This document shows, one piece after another, positions 46,062 to 53,735 of a stretch of 61,430 nucleotides of DNA. The notes beneath the pieces are model-generated. The model did not search any database, was not told the DNA's origin, and saw nothing but the letters and a program-made list of their open reading frames with translations. Made by a program: the position numbers and the translations under genes. This DNA is from Psychrobacter sp. UBA6766 (GTDB taxonomy: Bacteria; Pseudomonadota; Gammaproteobacteria; Pseudomonadales; Moraxellaceae): positions 79,498 through 140,927 of the forward strand of contig NZ_DKGQ01000020.1 in NCBI RefSeq assembly GCF_002453355.1. Reading direction: 5' to 3'. Position 1 is the first letter of the stretch. Each line of letters begins with the position of its first letter.

Positions 46062-46772
46062 ATGCCTGAATCCTTAAATATTATTGACCTTATCACTCAA
46101 GCCAGTCTATTGGTACAGATTGTGATGGCATTGTTGCTATTGGCTTCGCTACTCAGTTGGGTGATTATTTTTCGTATGAGCGCACGCCTTGGTACGGCCA
46201 AAAATTTCGACCAACAGTTTGAAACGTGGTTTTGGTCAGGAGAGGATTTGGCGAAACTTTATCAAGGTGTCCAAGGCTCGCCTGAACGCCAAGGACTTGA
46301 GCAGATTTTTTATGTTGGGTTTTCTGAATACCTAAGAATGCATAAAAAACGCCAACCTAAAGATGACATCATCGATGGCGTCGAACGTAAGCTTCGAGTT
46401 GGGTTGGGTCGTCAGCAGCAATTATTAGAGTCAGGGCTAACGACGCTGGCAAGTATTGGTTCAGTAGCGCCTTATGTCGGTTTATTTGGTACCGTTTGGG
46501 GCATTATGAATGCCTTTTTGGGACTATCGCAAAGCGAGCAAGCAACTTTAGCGACTGTCGCGCCCGGTATTGCTGAAGCATTGATTGCTACCGCTATGGG
46601 ATTGTTTGCCGCTATCCCTGCGGTATTGGCCTATAACCATTTTACTGCCAAAGCGAGCCGCTTATACGACTCGCGCGCTTTATTTTGCGACGAGATGACA
46701 GGCATGCTTCAACGCGAAACTAGCATCGAAAGCTCGCAACCTAGCAGCAAGTCAATCAAAGCACTCAGGTAG
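46062..46772 (+). CDS. tolQ: TolQ, Tol-Pal proton channel subunit
   Basis: TolQ, 236 residues, inner membrane, MotA/ExbB family. With TolR it uses proton flow to drive TolA and outer-membrane invagination at division. Three membrane segments are seen: residues about 12-35 (ASLLVQIVMALLLLASLLSWVIIF), 137-160 (TTLASIGSVAPYVGLFGTVWGIMNAF) and 175-195 (ATVAPGIAEALIATAMGLFAAIPAVLAYN). The conserved Thr/Glu-bearing TM3 motif is intact. First gene of tolQRAB, with tolR after 7 bp. Confidence 0.96.
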   Translation: MPESLNIIDLITQASLLVQIVMALLLLASLLSWVIIFRMSARLGTAKNFDQQFETWFWSGEDLAKLYQGVQGSPERQGLEQIFYVGFSEYLRMHKKRQPKDDIIDGVERKLRVGLGRQQQLLESGLTTLASIGSVAPYVGLFGTVWGIMNAFLGLSQSEQATLATVAPGIAEALIATAMGLFAAIPAVLAYNHFTAKASRLYDSRALFCDEMTGMLQRETSIESSQPSSKSIKALR

Positions 46773-46779
46773 CTGGTTT

Positions 46780-47238
46780 ATGAAACAAAGTCCCTATCGC
46801 CGTGAGAGAAAAGCGCTAAATGCGGAGATGAACGTTGTTCCTTATATCGACGTGATGCTCGTGCTGCTGGTGATATTTATGGTCACAGCGCCGATGCTCA
46901 TTACGGGCGTCGATGTTGATTTGCCAAAAGAGCAAACCAATACCATCAGCCAAAGCCAGCTACCTGTGATTGTCTCCTTGACAGATAGCGGCGAGATTTT
47001 TATCAGTTATGAGAACAATATCGACCTGCCGATTAGTGAGCCGGAATTGATTGATACCTTAACCAACTTGCAAAATCAAAATACGGATACGGGCACTCAG
47101 CCTTTACAAGTGATGATTAATGCCGATAAAAATAATCAATACGGGGCTATCATGACCTTAATGGCAACTCTGCAACAAGCAGGCATCCAAAAGGTAGGAC
47201 TCTTAACAGGCTCCCCTTTACCCGCGCCTTCCTTATAG
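46780..47238 (+). CDS. tolR: TolR, Tol-Pal proton channel subunit
   Basis: TolR, 152 residues, ExbD family. One membrane helix, MNVVPYIDVMLVLLVIFMVTAPML (about residues 18-41), carries the proton-relay Asp in YIDVMLVLL. The periplasmic domain follows, with VDVDLPKEQ and LQVMINADKNNQYGAIMTLMATLQQAGIQKVGLLT. Works as a dimer with five TolQ. Cotranscribed with tolQ. Confidence 0.96.
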   Translation: MKQSPYRRERKALNAEMNVVPYIDVMLVLLVIFMVTAPMLITGVDVDLPKEQTNTISQSQLPVIVSLTDSGEIFISYENNIDLPISEPELIDTLTNLQNQNTDTGTQPLQVMINADKNNQYGAIMTLMATLQQAGIQKVGLLTGSPLPAPSL

Positions 47239-47328
47239 TCCACCCTACTTTTAGCTTAACTTAGATTGGCTCAGCTGGTTATAATGAAGACGTTAATTTA
47301 ATAAATATCGTATTTGAGTATCCCTATT

Positions 47329-48345
47329 ATGCGTAATGCGCCCACCGTGTATGTGCCGACCGAACCTGAAGGTAACGGGCTAACCTTGCCTACGCTTTTA
47401 AGCTTGTTGGCACATGGTCTTGTGATTGGCATACTGGTTTATACGTATCAACATATGGAAGTCGAAACTGCTGGTAGTATTGAAACTGTCATGGTTTCTC
47501 CTGAACAATTGGCTGAAATGCAAGGACAAATTCTTGCCAATCGAGCAGCAGCGGCCAGTGCCATGCAAGCTGACAGTGCGGCAAGCGGCTCATCAATTAA
47601 CATGCCAGAAAACAGCTCTGACGGCAGTGTCAGCTATGAAAATCCTAGCGAACCGAATTCTCAGCGTGTACCTGTTTTTACCCGTTCTGATGACTCTGCT
47701 AATCCTCACCCAATGTTGATGAGTGAAGAGCAGCACCAGCGCCTGCTTGAGCAAAATCAAGAATATGAGCGCAGTATGGCTGAGTGGGCAGCACAGTTAG
47801 ATGAATCTGTGCTAGAGGAGCATGATCAAGTTGAACGAGACAGAAGACAACAGCTTATTGAGGAGCAAAAAAGGCTTGGGGATTTTCGCAATAAACAAAA
47901 TAATCCGCCCAAGATTAAACGCCCGACTGCAAATGATCGAAATATAGAAATCGATACGGGCAGCTCAGGTAGCGCAGGCCAGACGTTTAGCTTAGGAGAT
48001 GATGGGCAATCGACCCTATCTGGAAATACAGCAACCACCAGTACCGCAAAAGGCAGCAGTCGCTCGGCATCAAGCGGTAGTCGAGGCACCAGTAATAGTG
48101 AAATTATCAATTTAATCAAACGTAACTATGAGCCACCGACAGCGGCCAAAGGCTCGACTCAGCGCGCCACGCTAACCATTACGGTCAATACCAGCGGCAC
48201 CGTCGTTAATGTCTCCGCTTCAGGACCAGATAGTGCCGTTAATGAAGCCGCCAAACAGGCGGTATTAAATACAGGCAGCTTACCAATCGATGCCGATGAT
48301 CCTAAATATCCCACCTTTACCATTCAGTTTAAGGGCAGCAATTAA
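47329..48345 (+). CDS. tolA: TolA, Tol-Pal energy transducer
   Basis: A TolA-type protein of about 338 residues (E. coli 421). An N-terminal anchor, LPTLLSLLAHGLVIGILVYTYQ (about residues 18-40), has the SH.......H-like motif of TonB/TolA. A charged helical stretch follows (EEQHQRLLEQNQEYERSMAEWAAQLDESVLEEHDQVERDRRQQLIEEQKRL), then a Ser/Gly/Thr-rich linker and a TonB-C/TolA domain III (RATLTITVNTSGTVVNVSASGPDSAVNEAAKQAVLNT). The helical domain II is much shorter than in E. coli. The frame extends to TTG 47314; ATG 47329 gives MRNAPTVYV. Neither has a strong ribosome binding site. Confidence 0.88.
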   Translation: MRNAPTVYVPTEPEGNGLTLPTLLSLLAHGLVIGILVYTYQHMEVETAGSIETVMVSPEQLAEMQGQILANRAAAASAMQADSAASGSSINMPENSSDGSVSYENPSEPNSQRVPVFTRSDDSANPHPMLMSEEQHQRLLEQNQEYERSMAEWAAQLDESVLEEHDQVERDRRQQLIEEQKRLGDFRNKQNNPPKIKRPTANDRNIEIDTGSSGSAGQTFSLGDDGQSTLSGNTATTSTAKGSSRSASSGSRGTSNSEIINLIKRNYEPPTAAKGSTQRATLTITVNTSGTVVNVSASGPDSAVNEAAKQAVLNTGSLPIDADDPKYPTFTIQFKGSN

Positions 48346-48358
48346 AGTTGCCCTTAAA
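48328..48358. repeat. Inverted repeat spanning the tolA stop codon
   Basis: TTTAAGGGCA (48328-48337) pairs perfectly with TGCCCTTAAA (48349-48358) around an 11-nt loop that contains the tolA TAA. No U tract follows, so it is more likely an mRNA processing or attenuation hairpin between tolA and tolB than a full terminator. Confidence 0.6.
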
Positions 48359-48470
48359 CGATATTATTGCTAACTTTACTTTAAGCAGCTTACACCTGCC
48401 GTGATATTATCTTACCGTTATCATTGGTTTACCACTATAAAACACTATTAACCCTATCTAGGAGTTCGAC

Positions 48471-49769
48471 TTGGTTATGCGCATTTATAAAAAACTATGC
48501 CTCTCTTTACTTGCCAGCACTTCAAGCTTGCTACTTGCTCCTAGCGTCATTGCGGCGCCTGTCGTTCTAGAGTTGGATTATGAGATTCCTGTGCAACAAA
48601 ACCAAGTGGCTTTTGTGTCCTTTGCTGGTGACTCTACCTTATCGCCGATTATCTTAAATGATTTGAGTAAAACTGAGCTAACAGTTACCAGCCAAAACCT
48701 ACCGCAGCAGCCGCATAGTAGCAGCGAATTGTCAGGGACACTTCCCGTCTGGCAAAGCATGGGAATTCCTTATCTTGTTATTGGTAGCACGCGCAGTAAT
48801 CGCGGTAAGGTTGTCACCGATTATGAAGTTATTGAAGTCAAAACCGGACGCGTGATAGAAGGCAAGCAAACTTTGACTGCTGATAATAACAATGAAAGCA
48901 TGCGTTACGCCGCTCATGTGATTGCGGATAAAGTGTATGAGCTTATCACTGGCATTCCAGGTGATTTCTCAGGGCGCATTGCTTATATCGAGGAAGTTGG
49001 CGTTGGAAAAGACAAAGTATCGCGATTAAAAGTCATGGATGCCGATGGCGAAAACGCCAAAATCATTACAGAAGTAGCAGGCTCTATCTTCTCACCTACT
49101 TGGTCGCCTGACGGCAATCGCATCGCCTATTCAGTTCAGCGCGATAAATCTTATCCTGTTATCTATATTCAGAACGTAAGCGGCGGCGGAGCAACGGTTT
49201 TAACACCTTTCCCTGGCAGCAATCTTAGTCCATCGTTTTCACCAGATGGCAGCAAAATCCTGTTTTCTAGCAGCTTTGAAGGCAGTGCCGATATTTATGA
49301 GATAAGCGCTAGTGGCGGTCAGCCTCGACGTATCACCAATTGGCCAAGCAGTGAAGTTCAGCCAAGCTACGCGCCTGATGGCAAATCTTTTGTCTTCGTC
49401 AGTGACCGTGCAGGATTTAACAAACCGCGCATCTATCGTTATGAATTTGGCTCAGGACGTACGACTCAGGTATCCAGTAATGGTTATGCGACCAGTCCGC
49501 AGTTTAGTAGCGACGGCTCGCAAATTGCTTTTTTAAGTGGTCGCTCAGCTGCCATTATGAATAATAGGGGTGCTATCACTGCCAACTTGGGAAATACAGG
49601 TATCGACGAAGCACCGAGCTTTTCACCCAACGGTAAGCGTGTGGTATATGCTTCAAAGCAAGGCGGTAAAGGCGTTCTGACCATTAAGTCTTTGAACGGC
49701 GGCGGAGCCTTTGGTAAATCTGGTCAAGGTACTATTCGCTCACCCGTCTGGTCATCTAGCCCTAGATAA
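48471..49769 (+). CDS. tolB: TolB, periplasmic Tol-Pal beta-propeller protein
   Basis: TolB, 432 residues. Signal peptide about residues 1-28 (KKLCLSLLASTSSLLLAPSVIAAPVV). An N-terminal alpha/beta domain is followed by a six-bladed WD40-like propeller with repeated SPTWSPDGNRIAYSV, SPSFSPDGSKILFSS, QPSYAPDGKSFVFVS, SPQFSSDGSQIAFLS and APSFSPNGKRVVYAS motifs. TolB binds Pal and TolA. TTG 48471 is favoured as start because AGGAG ends 6 nt before it; ATG 48477 would be 12 nt away. Its usual neighbour pal is not downstream. Confidence 0.95.
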   Translation: MVMRIYKKLCLSLLASTSSLLLAPSVIAAPVVLELDYEIPVQQNQVAFVSFAGDSTLSPIILNDLSKTELTVTSQNLPQQPHSSSELSGTLPVWQSMGIPYLVIGSTRSNRGKVVTDYEVIEVKTGRVIEGKQTLTADNNNESMRYAAHVIADKVYELITGIPGDFSGRIAYIEEVGVGKDKVSRLKVMDADGENAKIITEVAGSIFSPTWSPDGNRIAYSVQRDKSYPVIYIQNVSGGGATVLTPFPGSNLSPSFSPDGSKILFSSSFEGSADIYEISASGGQPRRITNWPSSEVQPSYAPDGKSFVFVSDRAGFNKPRIYRYEFGSGRTTQVSSNGYATSPQFSSDGSQIAFLSGRSAAIMNNRGAITANLGNTGIDEAPSFSPNGKRVVYASKQGGKGVLTIKSLNGGGAFGKSGQGTIRSPVWSSSPR

Positions 49770-49889
49770 TTTAGCAATCCTTATTGCGTAAAATAAGGTT
49801 AGGCTGTGCTGAATGCTAACAAATAAAAAGCGCTCGATATGTTTTGAACTGACCCCCATAAGTTGGACACAATTGATGGGGATTATTTT

Positions 49890-50405
49890 ATGCATTACGA
49901 TCTAGACTTTAAGATCAAAGTCATTGCATACTATCGGCAAGGACATACTGGAACTGCCACAGGTGAGCAGTTTGAAGTAAACCCAAGGTTTGTACGTAAA
50001 TGGGTTAAGCAATATCAAAGCGATGGTATAGACGCGATCAGACCTAAAACCAGTAAAACTAAATACAGTGCTGATTTTAAGTATAAAGTGATAGCTTTGA
50101 TGTTAGCAGAAGGATTAAGCCACTCTGAAACGGCACTGAAATTTCATATTAGCTCACCTGCTCTTATCAGCCATTGGCATAAAGCTTACAGGCTCTACGG
50201 TATGTCTGGACTCACATCCAAATATAAAGGTAGTACCCTTATGAAACCTCCTATCGCAAGCAAACCTGATGATGAAAAGACGCCAACAGAGCTTAAGCGT
50301 GAACTGCAATATCTGCGTGCGGAGAATGTCTACCTAAAAAAGCCAGATGAACGGCTTCGGGAAAGGGAACAAGCTGCGATAAAGCAAGGCTCATCGAAGA
50401 ATTAA
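49890..50405 (+). CDS. IS3-family transposase OrfA
   Basis: About 171 residues from MHYDLDFKIKVIAYYRQGHTG. Two helix-turn-helix motifs are seen (residues about 6-50 and 65-110: YSADFKYKVIALMLAEGLSHSETALKFHISSPALISHWHKAYRLYG), followed by a coiled-coil leucine zipper (ELKRELQYLRAENVYLKKPDERL). This is the DNA-binding part of an IS150-type transposase. An A6G slippery run (50336-50342) near the end resembles the -1 frameshift site that fuses OrfA to OrfB, though in this copy a TGA follows soon in the -1 frame. The frame also extends back to 49863. Confidence 0.85.
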   Translation: MHYDLDFKIKVIAYYRQGHTGTATGEQFEVNPRFVRKWVKQYQSDGIDAIRPKTSKTKYSADFKYKVIALMLAEGLSHSETALKFHISSPALISHWHKAYRLYGMSGLTSKYKGSTLMKPPIASKPDDEKTPTELKRELQYLRAENVYLKKPDERLREREQAAIKQGSSKN

Positions 50406-50990
50406 GAGAGCAACACCTATTATCTGACTTACTAACCATAGCAAAGCTTGCGCGGAGTAGCTTCTACTATCATAGAGCACAGCTTTGCAATAAAGACAAA
50501 TATGCTGATTTAAAAAAGCGTCGGTTTAAAGCAGCAGGACCCCATAAACGTTGTCTCACTGATATTACCGAGTTTAAGGTCGGTGATAACAAATTATATT
50601 TATCGTCAATACTCGATTGTTATAACAATGAGATTATCAGTTATACGCTCTCAAGAAGGCCAACCTATGATTTGGTCAGCCAAATGCTTGATCATGCGCT
50701 AGACAAGACTAAATATAAACGTCATAAGAAACTCATGCTACATTCAGATCAGGGATGGCATTATCAGATGAAGTCGTTTAAACAGACGCTCAAAAAACAT
50801 CAGATTAAACAGAGTATGAGTCGAAAAGGCAACTGCCTCGATAATGCATTAATGGAAGGCTTCTTCGGTACACTAAAGTGTGAGACTATTTACATTGAAA
50901 AGCCGATCTCGATACTACAACCATGAGAGAATTCAGCTTAAACTAAAAGGACTGAGTCCTGTGCAGTACAGAACTCAGTCCTTGATATAA
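50382..50990 (+). pseudogene. IS3-family transposase OrfB remnant (DDE integrase)
   Basis: In the -1 frame relative to OrfA the sequence reads RLIEELREQHLLSDLLTIAK and on through SSFYYHRAQLCNKDKYADLKKR, then jumps to RFKAAGPHKRCLTDITEF. The HTH_21 region between them (about 90 residues) is missing. The first DDE Asp (LTDITEF), the second (HSDQGWHYQ) and Glu (NALMEGFFGTLKCE) survive. A second small deletion after IEKPIS shifts the frame, so the tail YNHERIQLKLKGLSPVQYRT lies in another frame. The remnant is therefore not functional. Confidence 0.85.
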
Positions 50991-51121
50991 ACTTAAACCA
51001 TCCAAGATTTGGGGGGCAGTTCATTTATCGAGCGCTTTTTATTTTAACAAGAACAGTGAGTTTCTTATTATATTAGCCAGCAACCCTCAAAAGTGATTGG
51101 CTAAAAGTATCCATATTAGTA

Positions 51122-51799
51122 TTACTCGTCACTTGGATCGCCAGCTGATGGGTTTGCGTGTCTTAACTGAGCCACATCGTCGGCAGTCACTGTATCTGTA
51201 TAGTTATTGAGTTCACTATGCACATACTGGGTCACCGCAGCCATTTGCTCATCGTTCATCATACCATGGAACGATGGCATGCCACGAAAACCGTTAATCA
51301 AGATATCAATGATGTAGTACTTTGATTGCATCTTACTGTTATTGGCCAGTGGCGGATAATAGCCTGCACCATAAGCACCCTGGCCTTTATGCATGTGACA
51401 GCCTGCACAAGAGTCGTGATACAGCTTTTTACCGTCTGTTGTCACAAAAGCATTTGTCCCTTCAAACTTTGCTTCCCATTCAGTAAGACTTGGGTCATTG
51501 TCCATATTGGGAAGTAAGCTGTCGTCAACGATATTGGTAGGAGGGGCTGTCAGTTCCTCACGACTCATATAGACGGCGCCCCAAGCTCCCGTGTTTCGAC
51601 TAGCTTGGTTGTCAGTCTTTATTTCAGCGTCTTGTTGCTGTTTACTAGCCAGCGTCTCTACATCGTCCGAATGTTGACTACAGCCCAAAAGTGCTGCACT
51701 GCTCATCGCACCCAATAAAATCACAGTCAGCAGTTTGGGTGTCATGTTTTTCATGACTTTTTTCTTCACGATTGCCTTCTTCACGATTGCATTGTCCAT
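51122..51799 (-). CDS. Monoheme cytochrome c lipoprotein
   Basis: About 225 residues. The N-terminus has basic residues (KKAIVKKKVMKNMTPK), a hydrophobic segment and lipobox ALLGC, with lipidation at Cys40. One heme c site, CAGCH at 131-135, follows DGKKLYHDS; the likely distal Met is in RGMPSFHGMMNDEQMAAVTQYV. The fold is a class I cytochrome c. The frame extends into the preceding gene, but ATG 51799 has AGAGG 5 nt upstream. It lies 31 bp after the flavin amine oxidase gene, so they should be cotranscribed and function together, most simply as enzyme and electron acceptor. A 15-bp tandem repeat codes the AIVKKAIVKK segment. Confidence 0.85.
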   Translation of the reverse strand: MDNAIVKKAIVKKKVMKNMTPKLLTVILLGAMSSAALLGCSQHSDDVETLASKQQQDAEIKTDNQASRNTGAWGAVYMSREELTAPPTNIVDDSLLPNMDNDPSLTEWEAKFEGTNAFVTTDGKKLYHDSCAGCHMHKGQGAYGAGYYPPLANNSKMQSKYYIIDILINGFRGMPSFHGMMNDEQMAAVTQYVHSELNNYTDTVTADDVAQLRHANPSAGDPSDE

Positions 51800-51830
51800 G
51801 ATAGCCTCTGAATTTTTATAATTATTCATA

Positions 51831-53432
51831 TTAACCCAGCATTTTTGCTTTTTGATGTAGGCGCTTTGCGGCATCCATACCCGATAAAATAGCACCTTCT
51901 TGCCATGCTGGAATGTGTGAGCAATGCTCGCCTGCTAATACAATACGGTTATCTATACTGCACAAGGTGTCATAATATTGACGACGGTTCGATTCATTCC
52001 AAATACCGTAACAACCGAGTGTCCAAGGGATTCGATGCCAAACAACTGACGTCCCTGCTTTAAACTCTTTTGGGTACTGTGGATGGATATATTTACCATA
52101 GGCAAGAGCAACATTGATACGCTCTTGTGGCGTTAGAGTATTAAACTTATATGAAGTTTCGCCAAAACCATACGCGCCTAAGAGCACACCTGTTCCTGTT
52201 TTAAACATATGTTCTGAGGGGTAAGAAATCTGCGTAATTGGCATATCGGTATAAGTCACACCACCGTAGATCCACTCATCTTCCTCCCAAAAGCGACGAT
52301 TAAACTCTAATCCTACTTTAAAAGAAGTCTCATAAGGAATGGCCGCCATGGCTTGTTTCATCGGCTTTGAGACGTTAATATCCATTTGTGTCAGTATCGA
52401 CAACGGTATATTACACACACACCAGTCAGCACGGACAGTTTTGGTCGCGCCATCTGGACTGTTGCTATCAACATAATTAACTGTAACGCCGCTTTCATCT
52501 TGATGAATCTTAGTGACTTTGGCATTAAACTCAATCATGTCGCGGCATTCACGGGTGAATGCATCACCGATTTTTCCCATACCGCCAACAGGCTGAAACA
52601 TGGTTGGTTGATGGACATAGACATCAAAATTGTTGTAAAGATCGGACCACATACCTGAATTCAACAGCTCATTCATTGGCAAAACTTTTGAAGGTTTTGC
52701 ATCAGGCATCAAACCGCCACCCGGATATACGCTATAACCTCGATGCGTACTGGTTGCATGACTGGCTCTGTAACGATAGTCCTTATCGAGCACGCCCCAA
52801 CCCTTTAGGCCTTCGAGTAGTTTTTCTTTATCTTCTGTATTAACCGAACGGTCTAGGCCACCCGCATTAACTGCTTTTGATAATAACTCTGATACGTGTC
52901 CTTTGATGTCATCTTTTACATCACCCAATCGCTGGGGAACACCACCAAAATGTTTGGTGCGGTGCAAATAAGCACGGTCATTGGTTTGGATAAATGGCTG
53001 CAACTCGACACCGAACTGCTTGCAATAATGAAAGACAGCATAGTGATGACTTGGCAGACGCCACGGTCCACCATTCAAATAATTACCTTCTTCAAAATCG
53101 CAGGTGACCTCTTCACCGCCAAGCTCGGTATATCTATCACCGCTATTGATCGTCCAACTGCGACCACCACCTCGATTTTGAAACTCGAGTACCTTGACAT
53201 TGTAGCCGGCTTTACGCAGCTCATATGCTGCCGTTAGCCCGCCAAGCCCGGCACCAAGAATGACAATACTGGCACCTGGAGGAGCACCTTTTAAATCCAT
53301 GGTTTCTTTAAAACTCGACTCTGAGGCAAATCCTAAGGTCGTCATTGCCTGATACATCGCGGTTGCACCTGCTGTTTTACCAATCATCGAAAGGAGTTGG
53401 CGCCGCGTTGGTGATTGAAGCATGTCTTTCAT
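51831..53432 (-). CDS. Tat-exported flavin amine oxidase family protein
   Basis: A 533-residue FAD-dependent enzyme of the monoamine oxidase / L-amino acid oxidase family. It begins MKDMLQSPTRRQLLSMIGKTAG, with a twin-arginine RRQLL export signal, so it should act in the periplasm. The FAD dinucleotide fold is SIVILGAGLGGLTAAYELRKAGYNVKVLEFQNRGGGRSWTI (about residues 54-95). The C-terminal FAD motif is RIVLAGEHCSHIPAWQEGAILSGMDAAKRLH. It is flanked by cytochrome c genes on the same strand, which suggests it passes electrons to cytochrome c instead of O2, as reported for NicA2 of Pseudomonas with CycN. Substrate unknown: an amine or amino acid. Confidence 0.88.
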   Translation of the reverse strand: MKDMLQSPTRRQLLSMIGKTAGATAMYQAMTTLGFASESSFKETMDLKGAPPGASIVILGAGLGGLTAAYELRKAGYNVKVLEFQNRGGGRSWTINSGDRYTELGGEEVTCDFEEGNYLNGGPWRLPSHHYAVFHYCKQFGVELQPFIQTNDRAYLHRTKHFGGVPQRLGDVKDDIKGHVSELLSKAVNAGGLDRSVNTEDKEKLLEGLKGWGVLDKDYRYRASHATSTHRGYSVYPGGGLMPDAKPSKVLPMNELLNSGMWSDLYNNFDVYVHQPTMFQPVGGMGKIGDAFTRECRDMIEFNAKVTKIHQDESGVTVNYVDSNSPDGATKTVRADWCVCNIPLSILTQMDINVSKPMKQAMAAIPYETSFKVGLEFNRRFWEEDEWIYGGVTYTDMPITQISYPSEHMFKTGTGVLLGAYGFGETSYKFNTLTPQERINVALAYGKYIHPQYPKEFKAGTSVVWHRIPWTLGCYGIWNESNRRQYYDTLCSIDNRIVLAGEHCSHIPAWQEGAILSGMDAAKRLHQKAKMLG

Positions 53433-53735
53433 AATAATATCCTTAAAGTAGACGTTCGCACATAACAGTAAGCACTTGGACTATCCTTATTAACAAACGC
53501 TTATTTCATTCATAAGGGTTTGTAACTTTCATCAGCTTGGCTTAACTCTACGCTTATTTGCCAAACTGTCCGCCCTACCGTCCTGCCGTTAATCCTTGTC
53601 TGGTAATAAATGTCTAAAACGCTGTTATAAGATTAATAATTTACTGTTCGATTGAAGCTGTTGCTATTCTATTTTGGCGTTAATGATTTCAATTAAAACC
53701 ATTAAACTACAACCACTGCAATAGATGCACTTCAA
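53433..53735. other. Intergenic region upstream of the flavin amine oxidase gene
   Basis: 303 bp between the triheme cytochrome stop and the amine oxidase start. It contains the dyad at 53493-53523. No gene seen; it may hold a separate promoter. Confidence 0.5.
53493..53523. promoter_or_regulatory. Dyad upstream of the flavin amine oxidase gene
   Basis: ACAAAC-G-CTTAT and ATAAG-G-GTTTGT arms around TTCATTC (one G/G mismatch). It sits 61 bp before the ATG. It could be an operator or an mRNA hairpin; no U tract follows on either strand. Confidence 0.4.

Larger units (their letters stand above)
49845..51023 (+). mobile_element. Decayed IS3-family insertion sequence (IS150-like)
   Basis: An element of 1179 bp with imperfect terminal inverted repeats. 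The left end TGAACTGACCCCCATAAG matches the right end read inward, TGAACTGCCCCCCAAATC, with 19 of the first 23 bases identical. TTT flanks both sides and may be a 3-bp target duplication (49842-49844 and 51024-51026). It encodes an intact OrfA and a damaged OrfB. Full elements of this group are about 1.4-1.5 kb, so roughly 0.3 kb is missing. It is likely unable to move by itself. Confidence 0.88.
49821..51044. terminator. tolB terminator split by an insertion sequence
   Basis: Left arm 49821-49839 (AAATAAAAAGCGCTCGATA) and right arm 51026-51044 are perfect 19-bp complements, with the IS between. Removing the IS and one TTT copy restores a 19-bp stem with loop TGTT, A-rich on the left and T-rich on the right. 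This was the bidirectional terminator between tolB and the cytochrome gene. Confidence 0.85.

Noticed and set aside
49770..51121. IS insertion as the cause of pal loss
   Set aside because: The IS interrupts a terminator directly after tolB, so pal was already absent from that site.
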